NCBI GenBank assembly: GCA_017625835.1
Contig: JAGAKF010000076.1
Location: forward strand, 1-64,000
Source of the DNA: Clostridia bacterium
GTDB lineage: Bacteria > Bacillota > Clostridia > Oscillospirales > Acutalibacteraceae
Direction of reading: 5' to 3'
DNA: 64,000 nucleotides
Shown here: piece after piece, positions 28,664 to 38,497 of the stretch
Position numbering within the stretch: the stretch's first letter is position 1
Layout of the letters: every line of letters starts with the position of its first letter
Notes under the pieces: generated by a model
What the model saw: the letters and a program-made list of their open reading frames with translations, nothing else
What the model was told of the DNA's origin: nothing
Databases searched by the model: none
Program-made: the position numbers and the translations under genes

Positions 28664-29788
28664 TGCTGTTAACGCCATAATGCAATCAATAATTACATCG
28701 AAATAAGCAAGCCATCTTGTAAGGAAAAATGCGTCCTTAAGATATGCCTTATGTGTGTTTCTTGTAACAAGGTCTTCGTCAACCGTAAGGTTTTCGATTG
28801 AACCCTCTCCGTCGATTGCTCCGACAGAAAGAACTATACAGTTCTCTGCATCAGGATGGAAGCCTGCATTAAAGTTTGTCACGACCGAATCGAAAGCGGC
28901 ATCCGCCTTGAACGCTGTCTGTGTGCCGTCACCCGCAGAATACCAGTAACAGAAGCAGTCGTGGAAAGTGTTTACCCCATACCACGTTGTTCGGAATCCG
29001 ACTGCGAATTGATCGCTGTAGCAATAGTCAAACCAGTTGTTTCCTTTTTCAACAAGGAATCCGCAGCTATTCTGGTAGTCCGTATAGTCGGAATAATAAA
29101 CCGGATGCACATTCCTTAATATATTACCTGCAGAATTAACATGAACGCCTATGAAAACATGACCGATTCTTACGTTTGTAACCGTGTTGTCAAAGCCTTC
29201 GAGGAGAATTCCGACGGAGTCCGTCTTACCTGTACCGATGATGTTGATTCCCGTGATGTCCGCATCTGAGGAACCATTGTTCGCGCCGTGCATTATGTGA
29301 AGGCCTACAACAGTGTTTTTGATAGACGTATCCCGCACTGCAGTTTCACGTCCGCTGTTGATCGAGATTCCGTTTGCAACACCGTTACCGTCGATTATTC
29401 CGCCTTCAAGCGAATAGTTGCTGCCGGGAGTGTGGGTATCGTTTGCAGGATCTTTTCCGCCGAGCTGAATAACGGCTTCGCCGTAAGTCCAATCTCCGAT
29501 CGCCTTAATCACCGCGAAATCTGACATTTCAAGTGAAACACTTTTTCTCGGCTCTGCGGGAGTGTAAATCGGCTTTGAAACAAGATACTCACCGTCGGGG
29601 AAGAAAATTGTTCTGTTCGGGTTTGCGTCAATAAGTGCCTGGATTTTGTCCGCAACGTCCTCACCGCTGTTTGCGGCTATCGTGTCCGTAACGACGATAT
29701 AGCCCTTGTTGTCTTCTGCCGTCACCCCTATACACAGGCAGGAAAACAGAACCACAACGGAAAGTAATAACGATAAACTCTTTTTCAT
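28661..29788 (-). CDS. Secreted right-handed beta-helix (pectate lyase-like) protein
   Basis: A 375-residue protein with a good signal peptide (MKKSLSLLLSVVVLFSCLCIGVTA). The N-terminal segment AANSGEDVADKIQALIDANPNRTIFFPDGEYLV is the start of the Pectate_lyase_3 fold, where family members usually read GDGVTDDTAAIQ. Helix rungs follow (DGNGVANGISINSG, NTVVGLHIMHGANN, TDSVGILLEGFDNTVTNVRIG). It could be a polysaccharide lyase or hydrolase; catalytic residues cannot be assigned. The last 20 residues (WLAYFDVIIDCIMALTA) are hydrophobic. The ATG at 29788 follows AAGGGTG. The GH16 gene lies 21 bases upstream. Confidence 0.82.
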   Translation of the reverse strand: MKKSLSLLLSVVVLFSCLCIGVTAEDNKGYIVVTDTIAANSGEDVADKIQALIDANPNRTIFFPDGEYLVSKPIYTPAEPRKSVSLEMSDFAVIKAIGDWTYGEAVIQLGGKDPANDTHTPGSNYSLEGGIIDGNGVANGISINSGRETAVRDTSIKNTVVGLHIMHGANNGSSDADITGINIIGTGKTDSVGILLEGFDNTVTNVRIGHVFIGVHVNSAGNILRNVHPVYYSDYTDYQNSCGFLVEKGNNWFDYCYSDQFAVGFRTTWYGVNTFHDCFCYWYSAGDGTQTAFKADAAFDSVVTNFNAGFHPDAENCIVLSVGAIDGEGSIENLTVDEDLVTRNTHKAYLKDAFFLTRWLAYFDVIIDCIMALTA

Positions 29789-29809
29789 TAAAATCACCCT
29801 TTAATAATC

Positions 29810-30712
29810 TTATTTATACTGATAAACCTTTACGTAGTCAACGATGAATTCCGCTGTCTCGCCCGGTTCGATGTCAATTTCTCCGACGCCGTGACGGTCA
29901 GCCCACGCAACACCGTTTTCACCCGCAACTTCGCAGGAAAGGATGAGGTATTCGGGATTTTTGCTTACTCCGCCTGCAGATGTTCTTGCAGTTTCAACAC
30001 CGTTGATGTAGAAAATATATTCGTTTTCGTTCCACTCAACGCCGTAAGTGTTGTATTCTTCGTAAGGATTGTTCGCAAACCACTTGCCGAGGCCTACACC
30101 CGTATGTCCCTCTGCGTAACCGTCGTAATGAATACCCGTCTGAACACAGTCGCCTGCGCCCCACCACGCGTGCAGGTAATCCATTGATTCAAAAACGTCG
30201 ATTTCCGTTCCGTCCTCACCTGAATCATCGACGTTATAAACGTCGCCGTTCATCATCCAGAATGCGGACCACATTCCCGTTGCCTTCGGAAGAATTGCAC
30301 GGCACTCAAAATAACCGTAAAGAAACTCGTGCTTGCCTGCCGTTGCGACCATACCCGTATAATATCCGGGGCCGTAGCTGTCAGGTGAACCGAAAGTCGG
30401 GCCTTCAAGCGCCGTGTCCTTGTACTGAGTTGAAATAACAAGGCTACCGTCGCGCACATCGATCATATCCTTGTGCCAGTATCCGCCCTTACGGATCGGT
30501 CCCCAGTGCAGGGTGTCGACCGACTGATTATCGTCCCACTTTGTTGTATCAAGACTGTCTCCCTCGAACTCATCTTCCCAAACGAGTTCAAAGCGTTCCT
30601 CAAGCTTCAGTTCCTGACCCGATGGGATTGCAGGAAGATCGAGAAGTGCAGGAAGCTCGGGTGAAATAAACATCAAAAAAGAAACAAATATGCTGATAAT
30701 TTTTGTCATCAT
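29810..30712 (-). CDS. Exported GH16 family endo-beta-glucanase/galactanase-like glycosidase
   Basis: A 300-residue protein; the first 20 residues are hydrophobic (KIISIFVSFLMFISPELPALL), a secretion or anchor sequence. The GH16 catalytic motif DGTEIDVFESMD supplies nucleophile and acid/base Glu in E-I-D-V-F-E, the longer spacing seen in most GH16 subfamilies. Substrate-cleft features are WDDNQSVDTLHWGP, GYFECRAILPKATGMWSAFWMM and YGVEWNENEYIFYINGVE. Likely substrates are beta-1,3/1,4-glucans or related galactans; the subfamily is uncertain. The start at 30712 follows AAAGGAGG. Cotranscription with the beta-helix gene (21-base gap) suggests joint polysaccharide attack. Confidence 0.93.
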   Translation of the reverse strand: MMTKIISIFVSFLMFISPELPALLDLPAIPSGQELKLEERFELVWEDEFEGDSLDTTKWDDNQSVDTLHWGPIRKGGYWHKDMIDVRDGSLVISTQYKDTALEGPTFGSPDSYGPGYYTGMVATAGKHEFLYGYFECRAILPKATGMWSAFWMMNGDVYNVDDSGEDGTEIDVFESMDYLHAWWGAGDCVQTGIHYDGYAEGHTGVGLGKWFANNPYEEYNTYGVEWNENEYIFYINGVETARTSAGGVSKNPEYLILSCEVAGENGVAWADRHGVGEIDIEPGETAEFIVDYVKVYQYK

Positions 30713-30741
30713 GGCAAAAACCTCCTTTGGAAAGATTATAC

Positions 30742-30785
30742 TAAAAAAGAAACAAGCAGTCAATGCAAAAGCATCGACTGCCTGA
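30742..30785 (-). terminator. Terminator after the metallophosphoesterase gene
   Basis: AGGCAGTCGATGC and GCATTGACTGCTT pair around TTTT on the minus strand, then GTTTCTTTTTT. Confidence 0.88.
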
Positions 30786-30798
30786 AATAAAACTCTGT

Positions 30799-32013
30799 TT
30801 AGTCTGCATATGTAATCTGTCTGCCGGAGAAAACGGAAACAATCTGACGGCATGCCAGGTCAAAATACTTCTGGAAGAATCCCTTGAAAGTAACATCAAG
30901 CGCAAGCTTCCAGCCGTAGTCATCGCCCGACTTGCGGAGGGTATCAATGTCCTTTACCGTAAACATATCGTACCAATGCTCAACACGGCTTGTATACTTT
31001 GACGTATCGTTTTCGTCAATATCAAGGATTCTGTAGCCGTACTGGCTGGAGAAAGCATCGCCGTTGTAACGTGTGCTCAGAGAGTTCACGATGTCGATGC
31101 CCTTATGCTTAACGCCGAAAGCGTTTGTGTGGTCGTGACCTGTAAACATTGCAAGTACGTCACCCTTTTCAACCATTGCATCAAACTGACCGTCGTTTTC
31201 GTAGCCTGAGCAGGGAGTCTCGTTGAGAGTACCGAAATTGATACCGTTCGGGTCAAACATATAGTACTCGCCCTTGTTTATAATGTGTTCAAAAGAAAAG
31301 AGCTGTTTGCCGTCTGCCTTTTTAAGAGCGTCGTAAACTTCGGGAACGATGATATGCTGGAAAGCAAGAGAATATACAACCTCGCCGCCATTAGCTGCCT
31401 TGAGCTCGTCTGACTTCTGTTTGTACCATTCAACCTGGTCAGCCTTTACGTTGCCGTAATGACCGTTGCCGTCATAATCGTTTGAATCAAATACCCAGAC
31501 GTTGAACTTCACCTTTGATCCGTCTGAAGAAATAACGGGAATATTGTATGTACCGCAGCCTGAAATTGCAGGGCCGTCGTCAAGAGAAACTGAGCAGGAA
31601 TATGTATTGTAATATGCCATAAGATCCTCTCGTGACATTGCGCCTACTTCAGAATCGTGGTTGCCGAAAGTAACCGCTGTCGGAATGTTTCTTTCCTGGA
31701 AAACGCTCATAAGCTTGTCGATATAATTCTTTGTTTTTGCTGCATCGTCTTCGTTCTGCACGTTATCGCCCGTAACAACAACGAGGTCAGGTTTTTCCTT
31801 GTCGCAAGCCTGAGCAATAAGCCACACGGAAGCGTCAACGTTGTCAACGTCAAGATGAGTATCCGTGACGTGCATTATTCGGAACTTGCCGTCCTTATTG
31901 AACTGAAGAGCCTTTGCCGTTGTATTGTCTGCCGCAAAAGCATTGACCGAAATACCCGCCATCATTATCACCACCATAAGAATTGAAATTAATCTTTTTG
32001 CAAAATTTTTCAT
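30799..32013 (-). CDS. Secreted calcineurin-like metallophosphoesterase
   Basis: A 404-residue protein with a signal peptide (MKNFAKRLISILMVVIMMAGISVNAFA). The dimetal motifs are complete: MHVTDTHLD, VVVTGDNVQ, TFGNHDSE, SLAFQHI and FTGHDHTN. It resembles the secreted purple-acid/PhoD-like phosphoesterases of gut Clostridia that release phosphate from nucleotides, lipids or sugars. The C-terminus carries an amphipathic stretch (VTFKGFFQKYFDLACRQIVSVFSG). The start at 32013 follows AAAGGAGG. Its closest relative here is the phosphoesterase at 52.3-53.4 kb, but the two are very different in sequence. Confidence 0.9.
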   Translation of the reverse strand: MKNFAKRLISILMVVIMMAGISVNAFAADNTTAKALQFNKDGKFRIMHVTDTHLDVDNVDASVWLIAQACDKEKPDLVVVTGDNVQNEDDAAKTKNYIDKLMSVFQERNIPTAVTFGNHDSEVGAMSREDLMAYYNTYSCSVSLDDGPAISGCGTYNIPVISSDGSKVKFNVWVFDSNDYDGNGHYGNVKADQVEWYKQKSDELKAANGGEVVYSLAFQHIIVPEVYDALKKADGKQLFSFEHIINKGEYYMFDPNGINFGTLNETPCSGYENDGQFDAMVEKGDVLAMFTGHDHTNAFGVKHKGIDIVNSLSTRYNGDAFSSQYGYRILDIDENDTSKYTSRVEHWYDMFTVKDIDTLRKSGDDYGWKLALDVTFKGFFQKYFDLACRQIVSVFSGRQITYAD

Positions 32014-32087
32014 AAATCCTGCCTCCTTTACCTGAGTAATTATACAACAACAGCCGAAAAAAGTAAACACACATAAGCACAAATTTA

Positions 32088-32116
32088 TTGACAAAACAGA
32101 AAATAGGATATAAACT
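32088..32116 (+). promoter_or_regulatory. Promoter of the lipase gene
   Basis: TTGACA (32088-32093), 17-base spacer, TAAACT (32111-32116), 32 bases before the ATG. Confidence 0.65.
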
Positions 32117-32147
32117 ATTTTTATAAATTCCAAAGGAGAAAAAAGAT

Positions 32148-33236
32148 ATGTTTATTTTTCAGAGAATCAGTTCAATGATACTTTCCGTTCTTATGGGCTT
32201 CCTTTCTGTCTTCGGCTTTGTATTCCCCGAAAACGAAGTCAACAAAGACGAATGGAACACAAACTATACTTACGTTTTCGTTCACGGTCTTATGGGCTGG
32301 GGCGAATACGATGCCGCATACAAAATTATGCCTTACTGGGGCATGTTCGGCGGCGAGCTTATGAGCTTCCTTAACCGAAATGGTTTTGACTGCAAGGCAG
32401 CTTCCGTTTCAGGTACGGCAAGTGCCTGGGACAGAGCCTGCGAGCTTTATGCGCAGCTTACGGGAACCGTTACAGACTACGGCAAGGCACACAGCGAAAC
32501 ACATAACCACGACAGATACGGCAAGGACTTTACAGGCAAAGCTCTCGTTGACAAATGGGATGCAGAAAACAAAATCAATCTTCTCGGTCACTCTTTCGGC
32601 GGCGCTACAATCCGAACCTTTGCTCACCTTGTTGCAAAAGGAAGCGCAGAAGAAAGGAACGCAACCCCTGCAGGTGAACTTTCAGACTTCTTCAAGGGTG
32701 GCAAAGCCGACTGGATTTACTCCCTGACCTCACTCGCTGCTCCTCACAACGGAACAACATCTTACGGCACAAGCAACTCTGCCGAGCCCGATACAGCTGC
32801 TTACGATATGTTTATCGACAACGCTCTTGCGCTTAACAAAGAGCTTTCGATCAGCAAAGAGACATATTACTTCTCATTCACCTGCAGTATGACAACCGAA
32901 AACGAAGACGGCACACATTCACCCGTCAAAAACCGTATGGAATCATTGTTCAGATCCAGCAGTGAAGAAATCGGCTGTTTCACAGGCACGACAGACGGCG
33001 GTTACGTCATCGACGAAAGCTGGTTCGAAAACGACGGCCTTGTCAATACAAACTCTGCAAAATATCCTTTCAGCGATCCGCACACAGACTATTCCGTAGG
33101 AAACGTTAATAAAGGCATCTGGAACGTTATGCCGACTTATGACGGTGACCATATGTCGCTCCAGGGCGGTATGACCGTTGTAAACAACGTAAAGCCTTTC
33201 TATATTGATCATCTTTCAATGATCAACTCCCTTTAA
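32148..33236 (+). CDS. Exported triacylglycerol lipase (staphylococcal/Geobacillus lipase type)
   Basis: A 362-residue alpha/beta-hydrolase with a hydrophobic N-terminus (ISSMILSVLMGFLSVFGFVF). The oxyanion strand YVFVHGLMGWG is followed by the nucleophile elbow LLGHSFGG (Ser). ENDGLVNTNSAKYPF and GDHMSLQGG probably carry the triad Asp and His. HNHDRYGKDF and the KINLLGHSFGGATIRTFAHL segment resemble the zinc-binding I.5 lipases. Predicted to hydrolyse triglycerides or other esters outside the cell. It is monocistronic, with promoter and terminator. It is divergent from the phosphoesterase gene. Confidence 0.9.
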   Translation: MFIFQRISSMILSVLMGFLSVFGFVFPENEVNKDEWNTNYTYVFVHGLMGWGEYDAAYKIMPYWGMFGGELMSFLNRNGFDCKAASVSGTASAWDRACELYAQLTGTVTDYGKAHSETHNHDRYGKDFTGKALVDKWDAENKINLLGHSFGGATIRTFAHLVAKGSAEERNATPAGELSDFFKGGKADWIYSLTSLAAPHNGTTSYGTSNSAEPDTAAYDMFIDNALALNKELSISKETYYFSFTCSMTTENEDGTHSPVKNRMESLFRSSSEEIGCFTGTTDGGYVIDESWFENDGLVNTNSAKYPFSDPHTDYSVGNVNKGIWNVMPTYDGDHMSLQGGMTVVNNVKPFYIDHLSMINSL

Positions 33237-33242
33237 CTAAGC

Positions 33243-33281
33243 AAACCTCCTTGCTCTCATGCGAGCAAGGAGGTTTTATTC
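33243..33281. terminator. Bidirectional terminator between lipase and beta-propeller genes
   Basis: AACCTCCTTGCTC and GAGCAAGGAGGTT form a 13-bp stem with a short loop, followed by TTATT; both flanking genes converge on it. Confidence 0.88.
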
Positions 33282-33283
33282 AT

Positions 33284-34141
33284 TCAGAAATTCACTTTAT
33301 AATGTCGCACAGTAATTCCGATTACCTTGTTATAGTCAAGGACGTGCATCACTGCACCGTTTTCATCTTCCCAAAAAGTAAGTCCCTCGGCCTCGATGTT
33401 GTCCGAACCGACGTCGCGCTCAGCGGCAAGAGTAACCTTTCCTGTTTTCACGTTTACTCCGAGGATATTTTTAATATCTCCGTTATCTTCAACATCTTCG
33501 GAAAGATACAACTTACCCTTGTAGAATTCACCGCCCTGAATGCGGTGGATTTTTTCAATTCCGTTAAGGTCGATATCACGCACGTGCTTCATCGAATTGT
33601 TGGTATCGTAAACGTGGATTGTTTCAATATCCACCCACTTTGATGCGTAAAGATATCCCGTTTCGGTATCCACAGCACACCACGGCACACCGTCATCGTA
33701 AAGCTCGTTGGGCAGGTCGTAGATCTCCCCTGTCGGCTCAAGCGTTTCGCAATCGAAAACAACTATGCAAGCGTAGCATTCATCGCCGCCCTCAACGGAA
33801 GCATATATCTTTCCGTTGTAGTAACCGATACCGCCGATGTGGTTGTTGCCTCTGTCCTTGCATTTTTCGGGCAAGGGATTAACGTTGACGTCCACCGGTT
33901 CCATACCATCAAAAGTAAACTTTGCAAGTGCCGTCAGGTTAAGTGCAGTAATGGATCCGCTTGTGTAATAATACTCACCGTCCGTCGCTATGCCCTGACC
34001 CATAAGCAAGGCTTTTTCAAAAACAAAAGTATCCTCCGTAACAAGGTCTGCCGTATCCGTGTCGTGCCCTGCAGGCGTCGTAAGCAACGTGATAAGCAGA
34101 AGCGGCAACGTGATAATTGACCAGATTTTTTGTAATAACAT
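33284..34141 (-). CDS. Exported beta-propeller-like protein, unknown function
   Basis: A 285-residue protein with an N-terminal hydrophobic segment (WSIITLPLLLITLLTTPAG). The rest is repeats of beta strands with Y-Y-N-G-K-I-Y-A, G-Y-L-Y-A-S-K and Y-K-G-K-L-Y-L-S patterns, as in six- or seven-bladed propellers such as SMP-30/strictosidine-like or NHL-type folds. It has no catalytic signature. Two ATGs are possible; the one at 34141 is better spaced (seven bases) from AGGAG. It follows the cytosolic GH-A gene by 12 bases and is probably cotranscribed with it. Confidence 0.75.
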   Translation of the reverse strand: MLLQKIWSIITLPLLLITLLTTPAGHDTDTADLVTEDTFVFEKALLMGQGIATDGEYYYTSGSITALNLTALAKFTFDGMEPVDVNVNPLPEKCKDRGNNHIGGIGYYNGKIYASVEGGDECYACIVVFDCETLEPTGEIYDLPNELYDDGVPWCAVDTETGYLYASKWVDIETIHVYDTNNSMKHVRDIDLNGIEKIHRIQGGEFYKGKLYLSEDVEDNGDIKNILGVNVKTGKVTLAAERDVGSDNIEAEGLTFWEDENGAVMHVLDYNKVIGITVRHYKVNF

Positions 34142-34153
34142 ATTCATTCTCCT

Positions 34154-35800
34154 TTATTTTTCAAATAACCAACAGGTTGTTTTGTTTATTTTTCTCGGAA
34201 AAGAAATTTCTTCGCCCGTGAAAAGATCAACGAAAGATTCTCTTCCGTCAGAAGCGAAATCATATCCGCCTTTTTTGTGGGCATAAAAAACAATGTGCTT
34301 TTCCGATTTGTATACAACAGCTTTTTCGTTCGTCGGAACGGCGATACCGTTGTCTGCGAAAAAGTCTTTGAATGTTCTGTAAGTTACCTCGTCTTCGTCC
34401 GTTACAACCATAACGGCTTTTCCTTTTTCATAAGCCTTGCGAATACAGTCGCTCAGAAGCTGAGTTTTTGTCGGCTCGACAAAGATGCAAGCCCTGTATC
34501 GGTCGCAGACTTTTTCAAAATCCGAAGCCAGGAAGATATCGTATATAACTCCCGACAGACCGAGTTCATTGCAGACCGACCATATTTTATTTTTGTGTCC
34601 CTTGAGGCTGAAATAACAGTTTTCGTCCGTAAACAATGCGACTTCGGAAGATTTTCTGTCCATTCCTTTTTTGCAGATTTTCTGCATCTTCGCAAAGGTC
34701 TGCATAAATTCTGCATCGTCGTACCAGCCGCCCCACATATCGAACCACCACATTCCGTGTCCGTGGGTAAAGGCACGGCAGAAATTAAGTTTTATCTGTT
34801 CAAGGCTTACATCACGGTTCGGTCCGAACCAGATTTTCACCGAATAGTGAGGATGAGCGCTCGGCGGGCGTGAATGGTGGGTACGTATATCGTTTTCCGA
34901 AAAATAAAGCTTGCCATGGAGCTTCAACGAATCAATCGGTACCATCGGATACGGGTCAAGCCCCGGTTCGCGACCGTGGACGTAAGTCAGCGGAGAACAA
35001 AGGAAATCTATCCTGTCGCTTTGAAGAAGCTTGTTGAGTGCGAGGTGGCATTGCGCTCTGTGCGGACAGCCGACCGTGTAACCGTAAAACGCACCTATTA
35101 TCTTTTTGTCTTCAAGTTTTTCTTTGGCAACCGTTGCAAATTCAAGTATTCTTTGTGCCGTCATTTCGGAAGCAAAACGAAAATAATTTTCTTCATTCTT
35201 TTCGATATTTTTCTCGGCACAGTATTTCAGAAATTTTTCTTTTGCACGTTTGCCGTAAAAGCCGTAGTCTTCAAACGGAAGCCATTCTTCCGTGTTTTCT
35301 CCTGCTATCTGATAGCCGATAACGTTTTCCGCATAACGGCTGTTTTCGATATAATCAATGAGTGCGATCAGCTTTTCTTTAACCTCTTGCGCCCAGACGT
35401 CAGACGCGAGCGAAAATCTTGTCCGCCCGTTCATTCCGTGTTCGCAAAGTTCATCGGGATGCTCACGTTCCCATCTGAGGGAAAGGTTTGTGTTGACCCT
35501 CGGAAAAATCAGCGCATCGGGGCAAACGGATAAAATCTCGTCAAAGTTTTCGTCGACGATTGAAAAGTCAGGCTCGTCATTTTCAAAAATCCCTTTCTGA
35601 AAAACGAGCACGGGTGCCCTTTCGCCGATCGGCGCTTCGGAAAAATTAAGATTGACGGAGTAAAGCTTAACCCCTGCTTTCGCAAAGTCGGCATAGCGGT
35701 TGTTTTTCGTGTTGTAGGTAATGTATGCCATTTCAGTCACGGCTTCACCGTTCACGCAAAGCGTCGGCAGACCGTCAACAAATTTAACCTGAGAAACCAT
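34154..35800 (-). CDS. Cytosolic GH-A clan glycoside hydrolase (GH42-like)
   Basis: A 548-residue protein with no signal peptide. The first approximately 380 residues form a TIM barrel: VIGYQIAGENTEEW carries the probable acid/base Glu on strand 4, LYFSENDIRTHH the probable nucleophile Glu on strand 7, and GMWWFDMWGGWYDD is the aromatic strand 8. Residues about 385-500 look like a GH42-type trimerisation domain (VALFTDENCYFSLKG ... YRACIFVEPTKTQ), and a small beta domain ends the protein. The layout fits beta-galactosidase-like enzymes acting on imported oligosaccharide. The family number is not certain. It precedes the beta-propeller gene. Confidence 0.8.
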   Translation of the reverse strand: MVSQVKFVDGLPTLCVNGEAVTEMAYITYNTKNNRYADFAKAGVKLYSVNLNFSEAPIGERAPVLVFQKGIFENDEPDFSIVDENFDEILSVCPDALIFPRVNTNLSLRWEREHPDELCEHGMNGRTRFSLASDVWAQEVKEKLIALIDYIENSRYAENVIGYQIAGENTEEWLPFEDYGFYGKRAKEKFLKYCAEKNIEKNEENYFRFASEMTAQRILEFATVAKEKLEDKKIIGAFYGYTVGCPHRAQCHLALNKLLQSDRIDFLCSPLTYVHGREPGLDPYPMVPIDSLKLHGKLYFSENDIRTHHSRPPSAHPHYSVKIWFGPNRDVSLEQIKLNFCRAFTHGHGMWWFDMWGGWYDDAEFMQTFAKMQKICKKGMDRKSSEVALFTDENCYFSLKGHKNKIWSVCNELGLSGVIYDIFLASDFEKVCDRYRACIFVEPTKTQLLSDCIRKAYEKGKAVMVVTDEDEVTYRTFKDFFADNGIAVPTNEKAVVYKSEKHIVFYAHKKGGYDFASDGRESFVDLFTGEEISFPRKINKTTCWLFEK

Positions 35801-35977
35801 ACTCTCACCCCAATCATTATTGAAATACTAACAAATTTAGCTTTTGCTGTCAATTATTTGGTTTTTTATTGCAAAAAAATAAAAAATTTGATATGCTGAA
35901 TTTATTAAATTTTATCGTTGATTACGTTAAAGTTTATCAGTATAAATAAATTTCAATCAAACGGGAGTTGGTAAAAA

Positions 35978-38488
35978 ATGAACAGCGTTCTGAGCTTTTT
36001 TATGAGTCTTATGATAGTGATTTCTTCTCTGGCGGAAGGCATTCCGTTTTTTATGCAGCCAACTCTTGTGATTGACGCTTCGGAATGTGTCAGCGAAGTT
36101 TCGAGCCGAGCCTCGGGCTTCCTTTACGGCGTTGCGGAAAACGGAGTGCCCGATTCTGCCGTAGTTGAAAGCCTTGACGTTTCCAGCATATCGCAGAAGG
36201 TTATCGACGGCCTTCAGCATCCGATCGGTGACGTTGACCACGTTGCTCCGATGCTGGATAACTGCGAATATATTACGGTATATCTTCAGGATTGCTTTGA
36301 CACGTGGTACTACTGCCACCAGGAAATCCTTGATTTAAGGGCAGAGGGAAATTACGACTGCGCCGAATTTGTACGCGAAAGATTTCTGCCTCAGGTTTCC
36401 GAAAAGGTTACAAAGCTCAAAGACACAGCATATGCCGACAGACTCGTATACTGTCCGTACAACGAGGCAGACAACGCAGTATGGTTCGGCACACCGTCCG
36501 AAGACGGTTCCTGGCTGATGTTTGACGACAGCGCAAAGCTGCGTTTTTACGAAGCCTGGAAAGAAACATATCTTCTTATCCGTTCGATTGATTCCGATGC
36601 AGTAATCGGCGGTCCCGGATACTGCGACTACGATCTTTACGAAATCCGCCATTTCCTTGAATACTGTATGGCGAACGACTGTATGCCCGATATTATGATA
36701 TATCACGAATTGGGCGAAAAATCTGCGCTCCTCTGGCAGGATCACGTTGACGAATACAGAAAACTTGAAAAAGAACTCGGGCTCGGCGAGCTTCCGATAA
36801 TCGTCACCGAATACGGCACAATGTACGAATGCGGTGCACCTGCCGATATGGTAAAATACATCTGCGCAATCGAGAAATCAGGCACATGGGCAAATGCGGC
36901 TTACTGGAGACTTGCAAATAATCTTTGCGATACTGTCGCGGACAATAACAGCCCCAACTCCAACTGGTGGCTGTTCCGTTGGTACGCTGATATGGAGGGT
37001 TCTCTCCTCGGTTCTCAGATCATTGACCCGCTTCACGCGGACATCGCAAACGTTTTCAAATACAACTATGACCGTCTGCATTACAAGCATTTCAACGGAA
37101 TTTCCTCAATCAACGAGACTAAAGATGAAATCACTGTTATCTGCAGCGGTGCGGATTATTCAACTTTCATAAACCTTAAAAATCTTGACGAAACCAACCT
37201 CGGCAAAAAAGTAAACGTTAAAATCGAAAGCGTCTGCTTTGAAGGACTGAGCGGAATCGTAAACAGTCCGACAGTTGTTTCGGAAACAACTGAAACCGTA
37301 CGTCTAGGCAAGCTCCGCCTCAGCCTTAAGCAAAAAGATCCGACGGCAGTTTATCACATAACGATCTCCCCTGCCGACGAAGAAAAGGATTATCACAACG
37401 ATAATCTTCCCGAAAGATACGAATTCGAACACGGCACGCTCGCAGGCGGTGCTTACACTTACGACAGCGCATATGCAACAACTGGCGAAATTCAGGGTAT
37501 GGTCGGCGGACTTGAAAATGTGGGCGACAGCGTAAGCATTACCTTTAGTATAAAGGAAAGCGGTTACTACGACCTCGCGCTTATTTACGGCAATTCGAAC
37601 GACGGCACGACGCCCGATGACCGCGTCGACACGCTTGCGATTATGACGCTTGACGGTGAAGAGGAAAACCTGCTTCTTCCCAACACAATCAAGAGTGAAT
37701 ACTCGGACAAGCACACCCTTATCCGTTACTTTGAAAAAGGCAGACACACCCTCACTCTTGCCCACGGCAACGGCACTTTCGTTGCGGACAGTATGCTTCT
37801 GCGCCGTCACGAAGAAGTGAACGGAATCACTATTCTTGAAGACTCAGACAGAACAAACGAAACCACACAGTCCTATCTCGCCGTCGCACCGAATGACGGT
37901 TTTTACAGAATGAAAACAAGCTCGCCCGCTGAATTCAGCATTGATTCGGCAAGCGCATACACGGATTCGGACAGCATCGTTTACCTTCGCAAAGGTCTTA
38001 ACTACATCGACTTTTCTGTAAATAACCCGATAAACTGTGAAATCTTCGTTGCTGACGAAGAGAACTTCCGCACTGAAATTTCTGCAGACCAAATGATGCT
38101 TTCAGGCTCAGCCGAACTGTGCGGCGACCATATTGAAAACATCTCCTCTCTCGGCGGAAGCGCAACATTCACAGTCAATGCACCCGAAGACGGAAGCTAC
38201 CGCCTGACGCTTGCATATTCCAACAACGACGAGGGCGGAGTCCACAGCTACAACGTTGACCTTATTGAAAGGTTTGTCACCGTAAACGTAAACGGTAAGG
38301 AGAAAAACCTCTGGTGCAGAAACACATACAGCTGGGACACAGTCCGCACAGCAACAATGAACATCACCCTTCACAAAGGCGAAAACACCATCACACTTTC
38401 AAATGACGGCTCAGTGAAATTCAACAACAACGATTCTTACGCTCCGTACATTTTCTCGGCAAGCGTAAACGACATCTGCAACGATTAA
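35978..38488 (+). CDS. Exported GH-A clan glycosidase (GH39-like) with two beta-sandwich binding domains
   Basis: An 836-residue protein with a hydrophobic N-terminus (LSFFMSLMIVISSLAEGIPFF). Residues about 30-370 form a TIM barrel: YCPYNEADNAVWFG contains the Asn-Glu acid/base pair and IIVTEYGTMYECG the nucleophile Glu, as in GH39/GH5/GH51-type enzymes. After a beta domain (about 385-455) come two CBM6/35-like modules, about 475-610 (YEFEHGTLAGGAYTY ... DSVSITFSIKESGYYDLALIY) and about 700-836 (GSATFTVNAPEDGSYRLTLAY). Both start where a sugar-binding sandwich would. The MFS gene begins ten bases after the stop, so products are probably imported by that transporter. Confidence 0.85.
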   Translation: MNSVLSFFMSLMIVISSLAEGIPFFMQPTLVIDASECVSEVSSRASGFLYGVAENGVPDSAVVESLDVSSISQKVIDGLQHPIGDVDHVAPMLDNCEYITVYLQDCFDTWYYCHQEILDLRAEGNYDCAEFVRERFLPQVSEKVTKLKDTAYADRLVYCPYNEADNAVWFGTPSEDGSWLMFDDSAKLRFYEAWKETYLLIRSIDSDAVIGGPGYCDYDLYEIRHFLEYCMANDCMPDIMIYHELGEKSALLWQDHVDEYRKLEKELGLGELPIIVTEYGTMYECGAPADMVKYICAIEKSGTWANAAYWRLANNLCDTVADNNSPNSNWWLFRWYADMEGSLLGSQIIDPLHADIANVFKYNYDRLHYKHFNGISSINETKDEITVICSGADYSTFINLKNLDETNLGKKVNVKIESVCFEGLSGIVNSPTVVSETTETVRLGKLRLSLKQKDPTAVYHITISPADEEKDYHNDNLPERYEFEHGTLAGGAYTYDSAYATTGEIQGMVGGLENVGDSVSITFSIKESGYYDLALIYGNSNDGTTPDDRVDTLAIMTLDGEEENLLLPNTIKSEYSDKHTLIRYFEKGRHTLTLAHGNGTFVADSMLLRRHEEVNGITILEDSDRTNETTQSYLAVAPNDGFYRMKTSSPAEFSIDSASAYTDSDSIVYLRKGLNYIDFSVNNPINCEIFVADEENFRTEISADQMMLSGSAELCGDHIENISSLGGSATFTVNAPEDGSYRLTLAYSNNDEGGVHSYNVDLIERFVTVNVNGKEKNLWCRNTYSWDTVRTATMNITLHKGENTITLSNDGSVKFNNNDSYAPYIFSASVNDICND

Positions 38489-38497
38489 GGAGACCCT

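Noticed and set aside
34277..35533. Two long plus-strand frames opposite the cytosolic GH-A gene
   Set aside because: They lie wholly inside the GH-A gene, have no recognisable domain, and are rich in Phe, Arg and Cys as antisense frames usually are.
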